Numbered from the stretch's first letter, positions 42,446-51,638 are shown. The stretch: 64,000 bases of DNA from Micromonospora sp. CCTCC AA 2012012 (GCF_040499845.1 NZ_CP159342.1:558001-622000), one strand, 5' to 3'. Translations and numbers: made by a program. Notes: generated from the sequence alone by a model not told the origin.

Positions 42446-44011
42446 TCAGCGCCGCCGGGGTCGGGGTGCCGGAGCAGGTACGGGCGGCCCGCCCGTCGGC
42501 AGCGCCGGCACCGCCGCGGGGCTCAGGTCGAGCTGCGCCCACAGCCCCGGCCCGGTCCGTAGTTCCACTCGGCGCAGCAGACCCGTGCGGTCGATCCAGT
42601 AGCGCAGCGCCGGTGACCTCGGTACGCGTACCTCGATGACGTCGACGGTGCGGTCGGCCACCCGGTCGTCGCGCAGCCGGACGGCCGAGTGGGCGGGGAC
42701 CGCCGTCGCGCCCGCCCGCAACGCCGTGGCCACCAGCCGGTCCAGGTCGTCGCCGGGCGGCCGGGCCGGGGACCAGGTGAGGCCGCTCGGCGGGGGGAGC
42801 GGGGGCCGGGCGGCCGGGTCGGTGTCCGCTCCGGCGGGCAGCTCCACCCGGCTGACCCGTCCGGCCCGGTGCCGCAGCAGGGTCCGGTCCGCCGGTGCGG
42901 CCACGTCGCCCACGCCCAGGTACGCCGTCTGCCCGGCCCAGTTCAGCCAGCCGCCGCCGCGCAGGTTCCGGGTCGGGTCGAGCGGCGCCGTCAGGGTCAG
43001 CGTGGCCCCACCGGCCGCGCGGAGTCGGGCCGGTAGCCGGGCCAGCCGCTCGGTCTCGGCCTCGGCGAGCGCCCGGGGCAGCCCGGGGTGACCCCCGAGC
43101 GCGTCGATCGGGCGCAGCGTCGGGCGGTCGCTGCGGGCCAGCTCGACCGTGACGGGAGTGCCGTCAGGCAGCGGACCGGCCAGCCGGTGCAGCCGGGCGT
43201 CCGGGTCGAGCCAGAGCCGGAACTCGGGGCCGCCCGACGCGGCGCTGCCCGGGGTGTCAGGCGGCAGCGGCGCCCGGAGCACGTCGACCGGCGTGCCGGC
43301 GACGGTGTCGCGGCCGGTCCAGCGTGCGGCGGCGGGGAGCGTCGCGACGTCCGGCGCCGTCCGCGCCGCGCCGAGGTCGAGGAGCAGGTCCACCACGGAG
43401 GCCAGGTCACGCCCGGCGGGCGGCGCGGGCAGCCGCCACCGGTCGGTCGGGGGGACCAGCGGCGGCGGTGCGGGGGTGGGCGCGGCGGCCGGGTCCGGGC
43501 GGGCCAGCAGCGCCGCGCCGGTCGCCTGGACCAGGCCGCGGTCCGTGCCGGCGCCCGGTCCGCCGACGTCCAGGTAGACCAGCGGCCGGGACCAGTCGAC
43601 CCAGCCGACCAGTTCGGTACGCCCCGACCCGCGGCCCACCGTGACGTGCACCCCCGAGCGGACGTCCCGGTAGTTGGTGACCCGTACCGCGGCGAGTCGT
43701 TCGGCCTCGGCGGCGGTGAGCGGGCGGGCCGCGTCGGCCGGCTCGGACGCCCAGTCGGGCAGCCCGACGACGAGCGCCGCCGCGGAGGCGGTGGCGAGCA
43801 CGGCGAGCGCCAGCAGGGTGATCCGCCGGTGTCGGCCCGGCCCGGTGGCCTGGTCGGTCGGGTCGTCCCCGTCGGGCTCGGCGCCGCCGTCGGCCGGTGC
43901 GGTGTCGGCCGCCCCGCTGTCGGCCGCTCGGGTCTCCGTCGCGGGCGCGGGCGGGTCGACCGGTCGGGAGGCGTGGACGGGTCGGATCGGTCCGGCGGGG
44001 GAGGTCTCCAC
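42446..44011 (-). CDS. Membrane-anchored secreted protein, unknown function
   Basis: The 521-residue product has a Pro/Ala/Asp-rich N-terminus, one membrane helix (ITLLALAVLATASAAALVVGL) and a large exported part rich in Pro, Arg and Leu. Two similar halves can be seen: YRDVRSGVHVTVGRGSGRTELVGWVDWSRPLVYLDVGG in the first and GGATLTLTAPLDPTRNLRGGGWLNWAGQTAYLGVGD in the second, with LRPIDALGG... between, so it may be a tandem duplicated fold. No catalytic residue is apparent. The start is uncertain: GTG 44011 is used, GTG 44104 is an alternative. Divergent from uvrB. Confidence 0.6.
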   Translation of the reverse strand: METSPAGPIRPVHASRPVDPPAPATETRAADSGAADTAPADGGAEPDGDDPTDQATGPGRHRRITLLALAVLATASAAALVVGLPDWASEPADAARPLTAAEAERLAAVRVTNYRDVRSGVHVTVGRGSGRTELVGWVDWSRPLVYLDVGGPGAGTDRGLVQATGAALLARPDPAAAPTPAPPPLVPPTDRWRLPAPPAGRDLASVVDLLLDLGAARTAPDVATLPAAARWTGRDTVAGTPVDVLRAPLPPDTPGSAASGGPEFRLWLDPDARLHRLAGPLPDGTPVTVELARSDRPTLRPIDALGGHPGLPRALAEAETERLARLPARLRAAGGATLTLTAPLDPTRNLRGGGWLNWAGQTAYLGVGDVAAPADRTLLRHRAGRVSRVELPAGADTDPAARPPLPPPSGLTWSPARPPGDDLDRLVATALRAGATAVPAHSAVRLRDDRVADRTVDVIEVRVPRSPALRYWIDRTGLLRRVELRTGPGLWAQLDLSPAAVPALPTGGPPVPAPAPRPRRR

Positions 44012-44311
44012 GAGTGGAGAACGCGCCGGCCGGTCGGGGGTGACGAGCAGGGGCGCTCGCGGCGGCCGGTCAGCGCCTCCAGCGCGACCACGTCGGGCGC
44101 GCACTCCGGTGATGTCCAGGTGCTGCGACCCACTGTGCCGGGGGCGGCGGCCCGCGTTGGGGCGACCACCGGCCCGGTCGGCCGCCGCGAGCGGCCTACG
44201 ACGAGAGCGTAGCCCCGTGGGATGGTCCACACAACGGGAATATCGAAGGTGGTCAGGCGGCCGGGGTCGGCTCGCCCCGAAGTGTCGGACCTCCGGCGTA
44301 CCGTGGTGGTC
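44012..44311. other. 300-bp gap between the membrane protein and uvrB; no supported element
   Basis: I looked for a mycobacterial-type LexA box, hairpins and promoters here and found no convincing match. The uvrB promoter must lie within, but I cannot place it. Confidence 0.5.
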
Positions 44312-46420
44312 ATGGCGCTCGACATTCCCCGGCTGGACGGCCGCTTCCAGGTCGTCAGCGACTTCCAGCCCGCCGGCGACCAGCCGGCCGCCATCGACGA
44401 GCTTGAGCGTCGGGTCCGGCGTGGTGACCGTAACACGGTGCTGCTCGGCGCGACCGGCACCGGCAAGAGCGCCACCACGGCGTGGCTCGTCGAGCGGCTG
44501 CAACGCCCGACCCTGGTGCTCGCCCCCAACAAGACGCTCTGCGCCCAGCTGGCCAAGGAGTTCAGCGAGCTGCTCCCGCACAACGCGGTCGAATACTTCG
44601 TCTCCTACTACGACTACTACCAGCCCGAGGCCTACATCCCGCAGACCGACACCTACATCGAGAAGGACTCCTCGATCAACGAGGAGGTCGAGCGACTGCG
44701 GCACAAGGCGACCATGTCGCTGCTCACCCGGCGGGACGTGGTCGTGGTGGCGACCGTGTCGGCGATCTACGGCCTCGGCACCCCGGAGGAATACCTCGAC
44801 CGGGCGGTCCGCATCCGGATCGGCCAGGAGATCGAGCGGGACAAGCTGCTGCGCCGGCTGGTCGACATCCAGTACACCCGCAACGACATGGCCTTCCAGC
44901 GGGGCACCTTCCGGGTCCGCGGCGACACGCTGGAGATCATCCCGGCGTACGAGGAGCTGGCGCTGCGGATCGAGTTCTTCGGCGACGAGGTGGAGAAGCT
45001 CTACTACCTCAACCCGCTCACCGGCGACGTGGTGCGCGAGGCCGACCACCTGCTGATCTTCCCGGCGACCCACTACGCGGCCGGCCCGGAGCGGATGGAG
45101 CGGGCGATCGGCGACATCGAGGTCGAGCTGGCCGAGCGGCTGGCCGAGCTGGAGCGGCAGGGCAAGCTGCTGGAGGCGCAGCGGCTGCGGATGCGCACCA
45201 CCTACGACATCGAGATGATGCGCCAGGTCGGCTTCTGCTCCGGCATCGAGAACTACTCCATGCACATCGACGGTCGGCTGCCCGGCAGCCCGCCGCACTG
45301 CCTGCTGGACTACTTCCCCGACGACTTCCTCACCGTCATCGACGAGTCCCACCAGACGGTCTCCCAGATCGGCGGCATGTACGAGGGCGACGCCTCGCGC
45401 AAGCGGATGCTGATCGACCACGGCTTCCGGCTGCCCAGCGCCGCCGACAACCGCCCGCTGCGCTTCGACGAGTTCCTGGAGCGGGTCGGGCAGATGGTCT
45501 ACCTCTCCGCCACCCCCGGCGCGTGGGAGCTGGAGCAGGCCCAGGGGGAGTATGTCGAGCAGGTGATCCGCCCGACCGGGCTGGTCGACCCCGAGGTGGT
45601 GGTGAAGCCCACCAAGGGGCAGATCGACGACCTGATGCACGAGATCAAGCTGCGTACCGAGCGGGACGAGCGGGTGCTGGTCACCACGCTGACCAAGAAG
45701 ATGGCCGAGGACCTCTCCGACTACCTCCTGGAGAACGGCATCCGGGTGCGCTACCTGCACTCCGAGGTCGACACGCTGCGCCGGGTGGAGCTGCTGCGCG
45801 AGCTGCGCAAGGGCGAGTACGACGTGCTGGTCGGCATCAACCTGCTACGGGAGGGGCTCGACCTGCCCGAGGTCTCCCTGGTGGCGATCCTCGACGCCGA
45901 CAAGGAGGGCTTCCTGCGCAGCGGCCGGTCGCTGATCCAGACGATCGGCCGGGCGGCCCGGAACGTCTCCGGCCAGGTCCACATGTACGCCGACAAGATC
46001 ACCCCGTCGATGGCCTCGGCGATCGACGAGACGAACCGGCGGCGGGACAAGCAGATCGCGCACAACGAGGCGAACGGGATCAGCCCGGAGCCGCTGCGGA
46101 AGAAGATCCACGACATCCTGGACGACATCTACCGCGAGGCCGAGGACACGGAGAACAGCCGGGTCGGCGGCGCGGCGCGGCAGTTGTCCCGGGGCAAGGC
46201 GCCGGTCAAGGAGACCCGCAGCCGCAGCCGGGGCGGGGCCGCCACGCCGTCCCGCGAGGGGATGGCGCGGGCCGACCTGGCGAACCTCATCCAGGAGCTC
46301 AACGACCAGATGCTCGCCGCCGCGCGGGAGTTGCAGTTCGAGCTGGCCGCGCGGATCCGCGACGAGGTCGCCGACCTCAAGAAGGAGCTGCGCGGGATGG
46401 ACGCGGCCGGCGTGCGCTGA
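44312..46420 (+). CDS. uvrB: Excinuclease ABC subunit B
   Basis: The 702-residue helicase-like protein carries the UvrB motifs: Walker [11 protein letters not shown], beta-hairpin [32 protein letters not shown] (motif II), [35 protein letters not shown] and a C-terminal UVR motif ([28 protein letters not shown]) that binds UvrC. It verifies DNA damage in nucleotide-excision repair. ATG 44312 after the short TGGTGGTC stretch. A 60-residue unstructured insert (residues 610-660: [19 protein letters not shown]) precedes the UVR motif. Confidence 0.97.
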   Translation: MALDIPRLDGRFQVVSDFQPAGDQPAAIDELERRVRRGDRNTVLLGATGTGKSATTAWLVERLQRPTLVLAPNKTLCAQLAKEFSELLPHNAVEYFVSYYDYYQPEAYIPQTDTYIEKDSSINEEVERLRHKATMSLLTRRDVVVVATVSAIYGLGTPEEYLDRAVRIRIGQEIERDKLLRRLVDIQYTRNDMAFQRGTFRVRGDTLEIIPAYEELALRIEFFGDEVEKLYYLNPLTGDVVREADHLLIFPATHYAAGPERMERAIGDIEVELAERLAELERQGKLLEAQRLRMRTTYDIEMMRQVGFCSGIENYSMHIDGRLPGSPPHCLLDYFPDDFLTVIDESHQTVSQIGGMYEGDASRKRMLIDHGFRLPSAADNRPLRFDEFLERVGQMVYLSATPGAWELEQAQGEYVEQVIRPTGLVDPEVVVKPTKGQIDDLMHEIKLRTERDERVLVTTLTKKMAEDLSDYLLENGIRVRYLHSEVDTLRRVELLRELRKGEYDVLVGINLLREGLDLPEVSLVAILDADKEGFLRSGRSLIQTIGRAARNVSGQVHMYADKITPSMASAIDETNRRRDKQIAHNEANGISPEPLRKKIHDILDDIYREAEDTENSRVGGAARQLSRGKAPVKETRSRSRGGAATPSREGMARADLANLIQELNDQMLAAARELQFELAARIRDEVADLKKELRGMDAAGVR

Positions 46421-46435
46421 CGGGACGGGGGCGGG

Positions 46436-47314
46436 GTGGAGGCGGTGCTCGCCGAGGCGGTCGTCGGGCTGCCGGACCCCCGCCTGCGCCCGTACGTGGA
46501 CCGTTACCTCGGCTACCGCGAGCGCGTGCCGCACCTCCTGGCACGCCGGGAGGCGGCCGGCGCCTTCGTGGTGCTGATCCTCGGCTGGGGCGACCCGATG
46601 GACGTGGTCGACCACCGGCACGCCGGACGCGGCGCGTACGGGGTGGACTCGTTCGTGGCCGGGCCGTTCGACGCGTACTGCACGACGCGGACGGCGGGTC
46701 TGGGGGTGGGCGTGCAGGTGCTGCTCTCCCCGCCGGCAGCCCGTCGGGTGCTGGGCGTGCCGCTGGGCGAGCTGACCAACCGGGCGGTGCCGGCCGACCG
46801 GGTGCCGGGCGGGGCCGGGCGGGGTCGGCGCGACGAGGGCTGGCTGGGCCGACTGCGGGACCGGTTGGCGCAGGCGCCGGACTGGCCCCGCCGGTTCGCC
46901 CTGCTCGACGCGGCGCTGGCGGACCGGCTGGCCGACGCCGTCCCGGTCGACCCGGCGCTGGCCGGTGCCTGGCGCCTGCTGGCCGGCAGTCGGGGGCGGA
47001 TCGGGGTGGCGGAGCTGGCCGCGGAGGTGGGCTGGAGTCGGGGGCACCTGGCCGGCCGGTTCCGCCGCGAGCTGGGCCTGCCGCCGAAGTCGGTGGCCCG
47101 CCTGCTGCGCTTCCAGGCCGCGTACGCGTCGCTGGGGCGGGAGCTGATCGCCGCGCCGGGGGTCGCGCCGGTCCACGGTGACGGCTGGGCGGAGCTGGCG
47201 GTGCGCTGCGGCTACTACGACCAGTCGCACCTGATCCGCGAGTTCCGGGAGTTCACCGGGGAGAGCCCCACGGGGTTGACGGTGGCCGGCCGACATTCGT
47301 CCAATCCCGGCTGA
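46436..47314 (+). CDS. AraC-family transcriptional regulator
   Basis: The 292-residue protein has a C-terminal AraC double helix-turn-helix (about 185-280: GRIGVAELAAEVGWSRGHLAGRFRRELGLPPKSVARLLRFQAA, WAELAVRCGYYDQSHLIREFREFTGESPTGL). The N-terminal part (PDPRLRPYVDRYLGYRER...VLILGWGDPMDV) is the DUF6597-like sensing region of this family. GTG 46436 follows the uvrB stop by 15 bp, but sharing of a transcript is not certain. The adjacent VOC gene is the likely target by position. Confidence 0.88.
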   Translation: MEAVLAEAVVGLPDPRLRPYVDRYLGYRERVPHLLARREAAGAFVVLILGWGDPMDVVDHRHAGRGAYGVDSFVAGPFDAYCTTRTAGLGVGVQVLLSPPAARRVLGVPLGELTNRAVPADRVPGGAGRGRRDEGWLGRLRDRLAQAPDWPRRFALLDAALADRLADAVPVDPALAGAWRLLAGSRGRIGVAELAAEVGWSRGHLAGRFRRELGLPPKSVARLLRFQAAYASLGRELIAAPGVAPVHGDGWAELAVRCGYYDQSHLIREFREFTGESPTGLTVAGRHSSNPG

Positions 47315-47338
47315 CCGCGCGGGCCGCAGACTCGACGT

Positions 47339-47707
47339 ATGAGCAGCATCTTCCCGGTCTTCCGCTATCCCGACGCCCACGCCGCCGTGGCCTTCCTCCG
47401 GGACGCGTTCGGCTTCACCGTGCAGGAGGTGCACGAGGGCCCCGACGGCGACCTGCGGCACGCCCAGCTCCGCTACGGCGACGACCTCGTCATGCTGGCC
47501 TCCGGGGCCGGTCCGCAGGTCCGCCCCGCCGATGACGACCACCGGATCTACGTGGTCGTCGACGACATCGACGCGCACCACGCGCGCGCGGCGGCGGCCG
47601 GCGCGGAGATCGTGGTCGCGCCCTTCGACACCGACTACGGCTCGCGGGACTACACGGCCCGCGACCTGGCCGGCAACGTCTGGTCCTTCGGCACGTACCG
47701 GCCCTGA
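47339..47707 (+). CDS. VOC-family (glyoxalase/bleomycin-resistance fold) protein
   Basis: The 122-residue protein has the vicinal-oxygen-chelate pattern: IFPVFRYPDAHAAVAFLRDAFGFTVQEVHEGPDGDLRHAQLRYGDD, VVVDDIDAHHARAAAAGAEIVVAPFDTDYGSRDYTARDLAGNVWSFGTY. The repeated beta-alpha-beta-beta-beta units are visible as two halves. Members bind a metal for isomerase, lyase, or drug-binding roles. Starts 24 bp after the AraC-type gene. Confidence 0.85.
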   Translation: MSSIFPVFRYPDAHAAVAFLRDAFGFTVQEVHEGPDGDLRHAQLRYGDDLVMLASGAGPQVRPADDDHRIYVVVDDIDAHHARAAAAGAEIVVAPFDTDYGSRDYTARDLAGNVWSFGTYRP

Positions 47708-47764
47708 CGCCGGGACGCGTCACGAGAGGGCGCAGTCGCCCGGTTGCGGTGTGCGAGCAAGGTA

Positions 47765-47793
47765 TTGCCCTGTGTGACGGTCATGCGTACGCT
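47765..47793 (+). promoter_or_regulatory. Putative promoter before the XRE gene
   Basis: TTGCCC (47765-47770) and TACGCT (47788-47793) separated by 17 bp, 20 bp before the ATG at 47814, a short leader with GGAGG. Confidence 0.55.
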
Positions 47794-47813
47794 CCCTCGG
47801 TGGGGAGGCACGG

Positions 47814-48725
47814 ATGCCGTCATCAGCAAGTCCCGTCATCCGGCGGGCGCGACTCGGCGCGGAGCTGCGTCGGCTGCGTCGCCGGGATGCGCTCACCCTG
47901 GAACAGGTCTGCGGCCGGCTGGGGTGGGCGTCCACGTCGAAGCTGTCCCGCATCGAGCTGGGCCAGAGCCGACCCGACCTGGCCGACGTGCTCGACCTGC
48001 TCGACGTCTACCAGGTCCCGCCGGATCAGCGGGAGGCGCTGATCCTCATCGCCCGGGACGCCGCCACGAGCCGCGGCTGGTGGAAGGGGCTGGGCGAGAT
48101 GGGGGAGCGCCAGCGCGGCTACGCCGAGCTGGAGTCGAGCGCGGCGACCATCGTGGAATACCAGCCCGCCGTGGTGCCGGGGCTGTTGCAGACCCCGGCG
48201 TACGCGCGGCTGCGGGTGGCGGCCGGCGCGCTGTTCTGCCCGGAAGTCGACGCGGAGGCCGACGTACGGGCCCGCGCGCTCCGGCAGGACCTGGTGCGCC
48301 GGCCCGATCCGCCCCGGTACACGGCGCTGCTCGACGAACGGGCCTGCGACCCGGGTGGCGTGCCGCTCGACGTCTGGCGCGAGCAGTTGCGGCACCTGAT
48401 TGCCCTCGCCGACCGGCCGCACATCACCATCCGCCTGCTCTCCCGGGACGCCCGTCCGCACGGCGACGTGCACCCGCTCGCACCCTTCTCGTACTACGCC
48501 TTCCCGGACCCGGCCGACCCGCGCACGGTGATGGTGGAGACCCTCACCACCGACCTGCGGCTGGTGGGCGAGGAGGACATGGCCCGCTACGAGCGGCTGA
48601 TCGACTGGCTGCTCGCGGCGGCGCTCAGCGCCGAGGAGACGGTGGCGGAGCTGGCCCGGCGGGTGGAGCTGCCGGTGGTGCCCCGGCCCCGCGTCCCGGT
48701 CGCGGGCGGCGCGGCGGAGCACTGA
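47814..48725 (+). CDS. XRE-family regulator with DUF5753 (WhiJ-like)
   Basis: The 303-residue protein has a helix-turn-helix (ARLGAELRRLRRRDALTLEQVCGRLGWASTSKLSRIELGQSRPDLADV) and DUF5753 (SSAATIVEYQPAVVPGLLQTPAYARL, YTALLDERACDPGG, FSYYAFPDPADPRTVMVETLTTDL, ARYERLIDWLLAAALSAEETVAEL). GGGGAGG stands before ATG 47814. Unlike the regulator at 645, no DUF397 gene follows; downstream is a 432-bp gap with an SDR remnant, so its partner or target may have been lost. Confidence 0.9.
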   Translation: MPSSASPVIRRARLGAELRRLRRRDALTLEQVCGRLGWASTSKLSRIELGQSRPDLADVLDLLDVYQVPPDQREALILIARDAATSRGWWKGLGEMGERQRGYAELESSAATIVEYQPAVVPGLLQTPAYARLRVAAGALFCPEVDAEADVRARALRQDLVRRPDPPRYTALLDERACDPGGVPLDVWREQLRHLIALADRPHITIRLLSRDARPHGDVHPLAPFSYYAFPDPADPRTVMVETLTTDLRLVGEEDMARYERLIDWLLAAALSAEETVAELARRVELPVVPRPRVPVAGGAAEH

Positions 48726-48732
48726 GCGCCGC

Positions 48733-48837
48733 TCACCGGTGGCGCCCGAACCCGCCCTCGGAGTCGATCACCTGCCCGGCGAGCCAGCCGGCGTCGGCCG
48801 AGCAGCGGAACCGGACCGGTGGGAGGTCTCGTCGCCC
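48733..48837 (-). pseudogene. 3-prime remnant of a short-chain dehydrogenase gene
   Basis: On the minus strand, the last 34 codons before TGA read ...RFRCSADAGWLAGQVIDSEGGFGRHR. This is the conserved C-terminal end of SDR family oxidoreductases (CSADAGWVTGQVIDSEGGF). Upstream in this frame the sequence loses any SDR resemblance after about 10 residues, and no start exists. The rest of the gene must have been deleted or scrambled. Confidence 0.7.
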
Positions 48838-49157
48838 AGTTCGGCCAGGAGCGCCGGGACACAGGCCGGTGCCGGGCATGGCCGCAACCGGTCACGGCCG
48901 CGCGGACCACCGGGCCCGGCGCCCCCGATGCCCGTCGGGACCGGCGGCCCGCGCGTTCGGGCGCACGCTAACCCAGCGGTACGACAGCCCGAGCCCGACC
49001 CGGCGGCCCGACAGCTTCAGCCCCACCGCCCGAAGACCGCTCCCGCCGACAACCCAGTCCGACGGACCGGGCCGACGCGTCAGGCCGACAGCCCAGTTCG
49101 ACGGATCGGACCGACGCGTCAGGCCGGCAGCCCGAGCCGACAGCCCGAGCCGGCGGG
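48838..49157. other. 320-bp non-coding stretch with degenerate repeats before the ABM-fold gene
   Basis: No protein-like frame was found. The last part holds three copies of a 39-bp unit (listed separately) and the part before (48970-49045) shows weaker CGACAGCCCGAGCCC-like copies of the same. Confidence 0.5.
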
Positions 49158-49164
49158 TCAGGCC
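49048..49164. repeat. Three tandem 39-bp units (minisatellite)
   Basis: Units at 49048-49086, 49087-49125 and 49126-49164. Units 1 and 2 differ at 4 of 39 positions; each ends CCGACGCGTCAGGCC. The third is more divergent (ends CGGGTCAGGCC) and runs 7 bp into the stop end of the ABM-fold gene at 49158. Thirty-nine is a multiple of three, but no matching protein seems to be made. Confidence 0.75.
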
Positions 49165-49451
49165 GGGACGTCGACGAAGTGCTCGACCAGCGGCGGGCCG
49201 GCGAAGTGCGGGCCGATCAGCGCCCGCCACTGCTGGAACCGCTCGGTCTGGCGGAAGTTGACGTCGTGCGCCTCCACCGAGTCCCACTCGACGAGCAGCA
49301 CGAAGCGGGACGGCGACTCGACGCCGCGGGTCATCCGGACCGACCGGCACCCCTCGGCGCCGGTGATCACCGGGTACGCCTCGGCGTAGGCGGCGGCGAA
49401 CTCGTCCTCGTGCCCGGGGGTGACATCGATCAGCGCGACCTCAAGAACCAT
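49158..49451 (-). CDS. ABM-fold (antibiotic biosynthesis monooxygenase) protein
   Basis: The 97-residue protein has the ferredoxin-like ABM pattern: MVLEVALIDVTPGHEDEFAAAYAEAYPVITGAEGCRSVRMTRG, FVLLVEWDSVEAHDVNFRQTERFQQWRALIGPHF. The name covers cofactor-free monooxygenases and related detoxification proteins; there is no biosynthetic cluster around. ATG 49451. Its 3-prime end touches the third 39-bp repeat. Confidence 0.85.
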   Translation of the reverse strand: MVLEVALIDVTPGHEDEFAAAYAEAYPVITGAEGCRSVRMTRGVESPSRFVLLVEWDSVEAHDVNFRQTERFQQWRALIGPHFAGPPLVEHFVDVPA

Positions 49452-49550
49452 GACCGAAGCCTCGCACGTCGTACGGGCCCGGGTGTGCCGCGGGGTCTGT
49501 TCCGGTGCGCTTTCCCGCTCTAGGGTGGGCGGGCACACGGGGAGGAAGAC

Positions 49551-50204
49551 ATGATCGACTGGCTCACCGGCACGGCGTTCAGCGTGGCCGGCACCGCGAC
49601 CACCTGGGCGGAGGTGCTCGGCTTCGGCACCGGCGTGGTGAACGTCTGGCTGGTCGCCCGGCAGCACATCGCGAACTGGCCGATCGGCATCGCCAACGTG
49701 CTGCTGCTCATGCTGCTGTTCTGGACCGCCGGCCTGTACGCCGACGCCGGCCTCCAGGTCGTCTACGTCGTGCTCGGGGCGTACGGCTGGTGGCACTGGC
49801 TCTTCGGCGGCGAGCGGCGCAGCCGGCTCACCGTGGCCCGGACGGGGCGACGGGAGTGGTGGGGCCAGGCGGTCGCCGGGGTGCTGCTCACCGCCGTCCT
49901 CTGGGTGCTGCTGGACCGGCTCACCGACTCGACGGTGCCGCTGGCCGACGCGGTCACCACCGCGCTCTCCCTGCTCGCCACCTACGGTCAGACCCGCAAG
50001 CTGGTGGAGAGCTGGTGGCTCTGGATCGTGGCCGACCTGATCTACATCCCGCTCTACGCGTACAAGGGTCTGTGGTTGACCGGCGGGCTCTATCTGATCT
50101 TCCTGGCGCTCTGCGTGGTGGGGTTGCGGGCCTGGCGGGCCGACCTGCGCCTGCGGTCGACGGCGACCGCCGTGCCGCCCGGCCCGGCCCCGGTGGCCGC
50201 GTGA
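49551..50204 (+). CDS. pnuC: Nicotinamide riboside transporter PnuC
   Basis: The 217-residue membrane protein has about seven helices and the PnuC landmarks: VLGFGTGVVNVWLVARQHIANWPIGIANV, VYVVLGAYGWWHWLFGG and LVESWWLWIVADLIYIPLYAYKGLW. PnuC moves nicotinamide riboside into the cell by facilitated diffusion. ATG 49551 follows GGGAGGAAG. The stop overlaps nadR by 4 bp (GTGA), which links uptake to phosphorylation. Confidence 0.95.
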   Translation: MIDWLTGTAFSVAGTATTWAEVLGFGTGVVNVWLVARQHIANWPIGIANVLLLMLLFWTAGLYADAGLQVVYVVLGAYGWWHWLFGGERRSRLTVARTGRREWWGQAVAGVLLTAVLWVLLDRLTDSTVPLADAVTTALSLLATYGQTRKLVESWWLWIVADLIYIPLYAYKGLWLTGGLYLIFLALCVVGLRAWRADLRLRSTATAVPPGPAPVAA

Positions 50205-51280
50205 GCGCGCCGGTCGAGGGCCGGGAGTTCCGGCACGGGCTGGTGGTGGGGAAGTTCTACCCGCCGCACGCCGGGCACCACGCGCTGATCGAGGCCGCCG
50301 CGGCCCGCTGCGCGGCGGTCACCGTGGTGGTCGCGCCGTCCCGCCGGGAGTCGGTCCCGCTCGACGAGCGGGTCTCCTGGCTGCGGGAGGCGCACGCGGC
50401 CACCCCGTGGGTCCGGGTGGTCGGCCGGTACGACGACCACCCGGTGGACTACGCCGACCCGGCGGTCTGGGACGCGCACTGTGCGGTGTTCCGGGAGGCG
50501 GTCGGGGCGGAACCGGTCGACGCGGTCTTCTCCTCCGAGACGTACGGCGGGGAGCTGGCCCGCCGGTTCGACGCCGTGCCGGTCTGCGTCGACCCGGACC
50601 GGCGGGCGGTGCCGGTCTCCGGCACCGCGGTCCGGGCGGACCCGGCGGGGCACTGGCGGTGGCTGCACCCGGCGGTGCGGGCCTGGTTCGTCCGCCGGGT
50701 CGTGGTGGTGGGCGCGGAGTCCACCGGCACCACGACGATGGCCGCGGCGCTCGCCGCCCACTACGGCACCGCCTGGGTCCCCGAGTACGGCCGGGAGCTG
50801 ACCGCGCGCAAGCTCGCCGGGCTGCGGCGGCACCGGCCGGCGGCGACGGTGGCCGAGGTGTCCTGGGGGCGGGACGACTTCGTCGAGGTGGTCCGGGCGC
50901 AGCAGGCCGCCGAGGACGCCGCCGCCCGGGTCAGCGGGCCGCTGCTGTTCTGCGACACCGACGCCCGGGCCACCGCGGTCTGGGAGGAGCGGTACCTCGG
51001 TTCCTCGTCGGCGGCGGTCCGGGCGGCGGCCCGCCGACCGGCGCTCTATCTGCTCACCGACCACGAGGGTGTCCCGTTCGACGACGACGGCCTGCGCGAC
51101 GGGGAGCACCTGCGGGCCTGGATGACCGGCCGGTTCCGGGCCGAGCTGGCCGACTGCGGGGTGCCGGTGGTGGAGCTGCGCGGCCCGCATCCGGAGCGGC
51201 TGGCGACCGCGGTGGCGAGCTGCGACGCGCTGCTGGCCGCCGGCTGGTCGCTCGCCGACCCCCTGGTCCCCACCTCCTGA
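50201..51280 (+). CDS. nadR: NadR-type NMN adenylyltransferase / nicotinamide riboside kinase
   Basis: The 359-residue protein has an N-terminal nucleotidyltransferase (GLVVGKFYPPHAGHHALIEAA with H-A-G-H, later VDAVFSSETYG and VPVSGTAVRADP) and a C-terminal kinase domain beginning VVVVGAESTGTTTMAAALAA. No helix-turn-helix, so this is the non-repressor form. The kinase P-loop reads GAESTGTTT instead of the canonical G-x-x-x-x-G-K-S/T: the lysine is replaced by Thr; from memory this is common to actinobacterial NadR. It phosphorylates imported nicotinamide riboside and joins it to AMP to form NAD. Co-transcribed with pnuC. Confidence 0.92.
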   Translation: MSAPVEGREFRHGLVVGKFYPPHAGHHALIEAAAARCAAVTVVVAPSRRESVPLDERVSWLREAHAATPWVRVVGRYDDHPVDYADPAVWDAHCAVFREAVGAEPVDAVFSSETYGGELARRFDAVPVCVDPDRRAVPVSGTAVRADPAGHWRWLHPAVRAWFVRRVVVVGAESTGTTTMAAALAAHYGTAWVPEYGRELTARKLAGLRRHRPAATVAEVSWGRDDFVEVVRAQQAAEDAAARVSGPLLFCDTDARATAVWEERYLGSSSAAVRAAARRPALYLLTDHEGVPFDDDGLRDGEHLRAWMTGRFRAELADCGVPVVELRGPHPERLATAVASCDALLAAGWSLADPLVPTS

Positions 51281-51427
51281 TCCACAGGCGGAGCCAGGGA
51301 TCGACGTCACACCTAGCCTCCTAGGACGCACTACGCGGTGCGCGCCACCGCACACCGGAAAGTGATGCCATCGTCAATCCGGGTCGCCGGAGATGCGCCG
51401 GACACCCGGGATGGTGAACAATGGCGG

Positions 51428-51556
51428 CCGAGGAGGGGAGTATTCCCCCGCGACAGAGTCGTCAGCACGGACGTCCGCCGACCCCCGGCGACACGACCCG
51501 GCTCCGTCGGTCGCCGACCCGTCACCGGGCCGGTGGCGGAAGAGACCTCCGACAGT
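51428..51556 (+). promoter_or_regulatory. yybP-ykoY (manganese) riboswitch candidate in the terC leader
   Basis: The conserved core GGGGAGTA occurs at 51435-51442, immediately followed by the TTCCCCC helix partner and CGCGACAGAGTCGTCAGCACGG, a block I associate with actinobacterial terC leaders. The second conserved segment AGACCT is at 51543-51548, after two long G/C helices. yybP-ykoY RNAs bind Mn2+ and usually precede TerC or other Mn exporter genes, as here. Coordinates are approximate; the rest of the 358-bp gap includes a GCGGTG/CACCGC hairpin at 51335-51351. Confidence 0.75.
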
Positions 51557-51638
51557 CACCAGAGTCAGCGTCGACGCACCCCGGCCCCTCACCCGGCGTA
51601 CGGTGTGCCCGACGCTGCGTGTCTGCCGGAGGATGGAA

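Noticed and set aside
44012..44311. LexA/SOS box before uvrB
   Set aside because: No TCGAAC-N4-GTTCGA or similar dyad was seen.
44012..45760. N-terminal extension of the minus-strand membrane protein into uvrB
   Set aside because: It would overlap uvrB almost completely and has shadow-type composition; the signal helix and protein start fit a position near 44011-44104.
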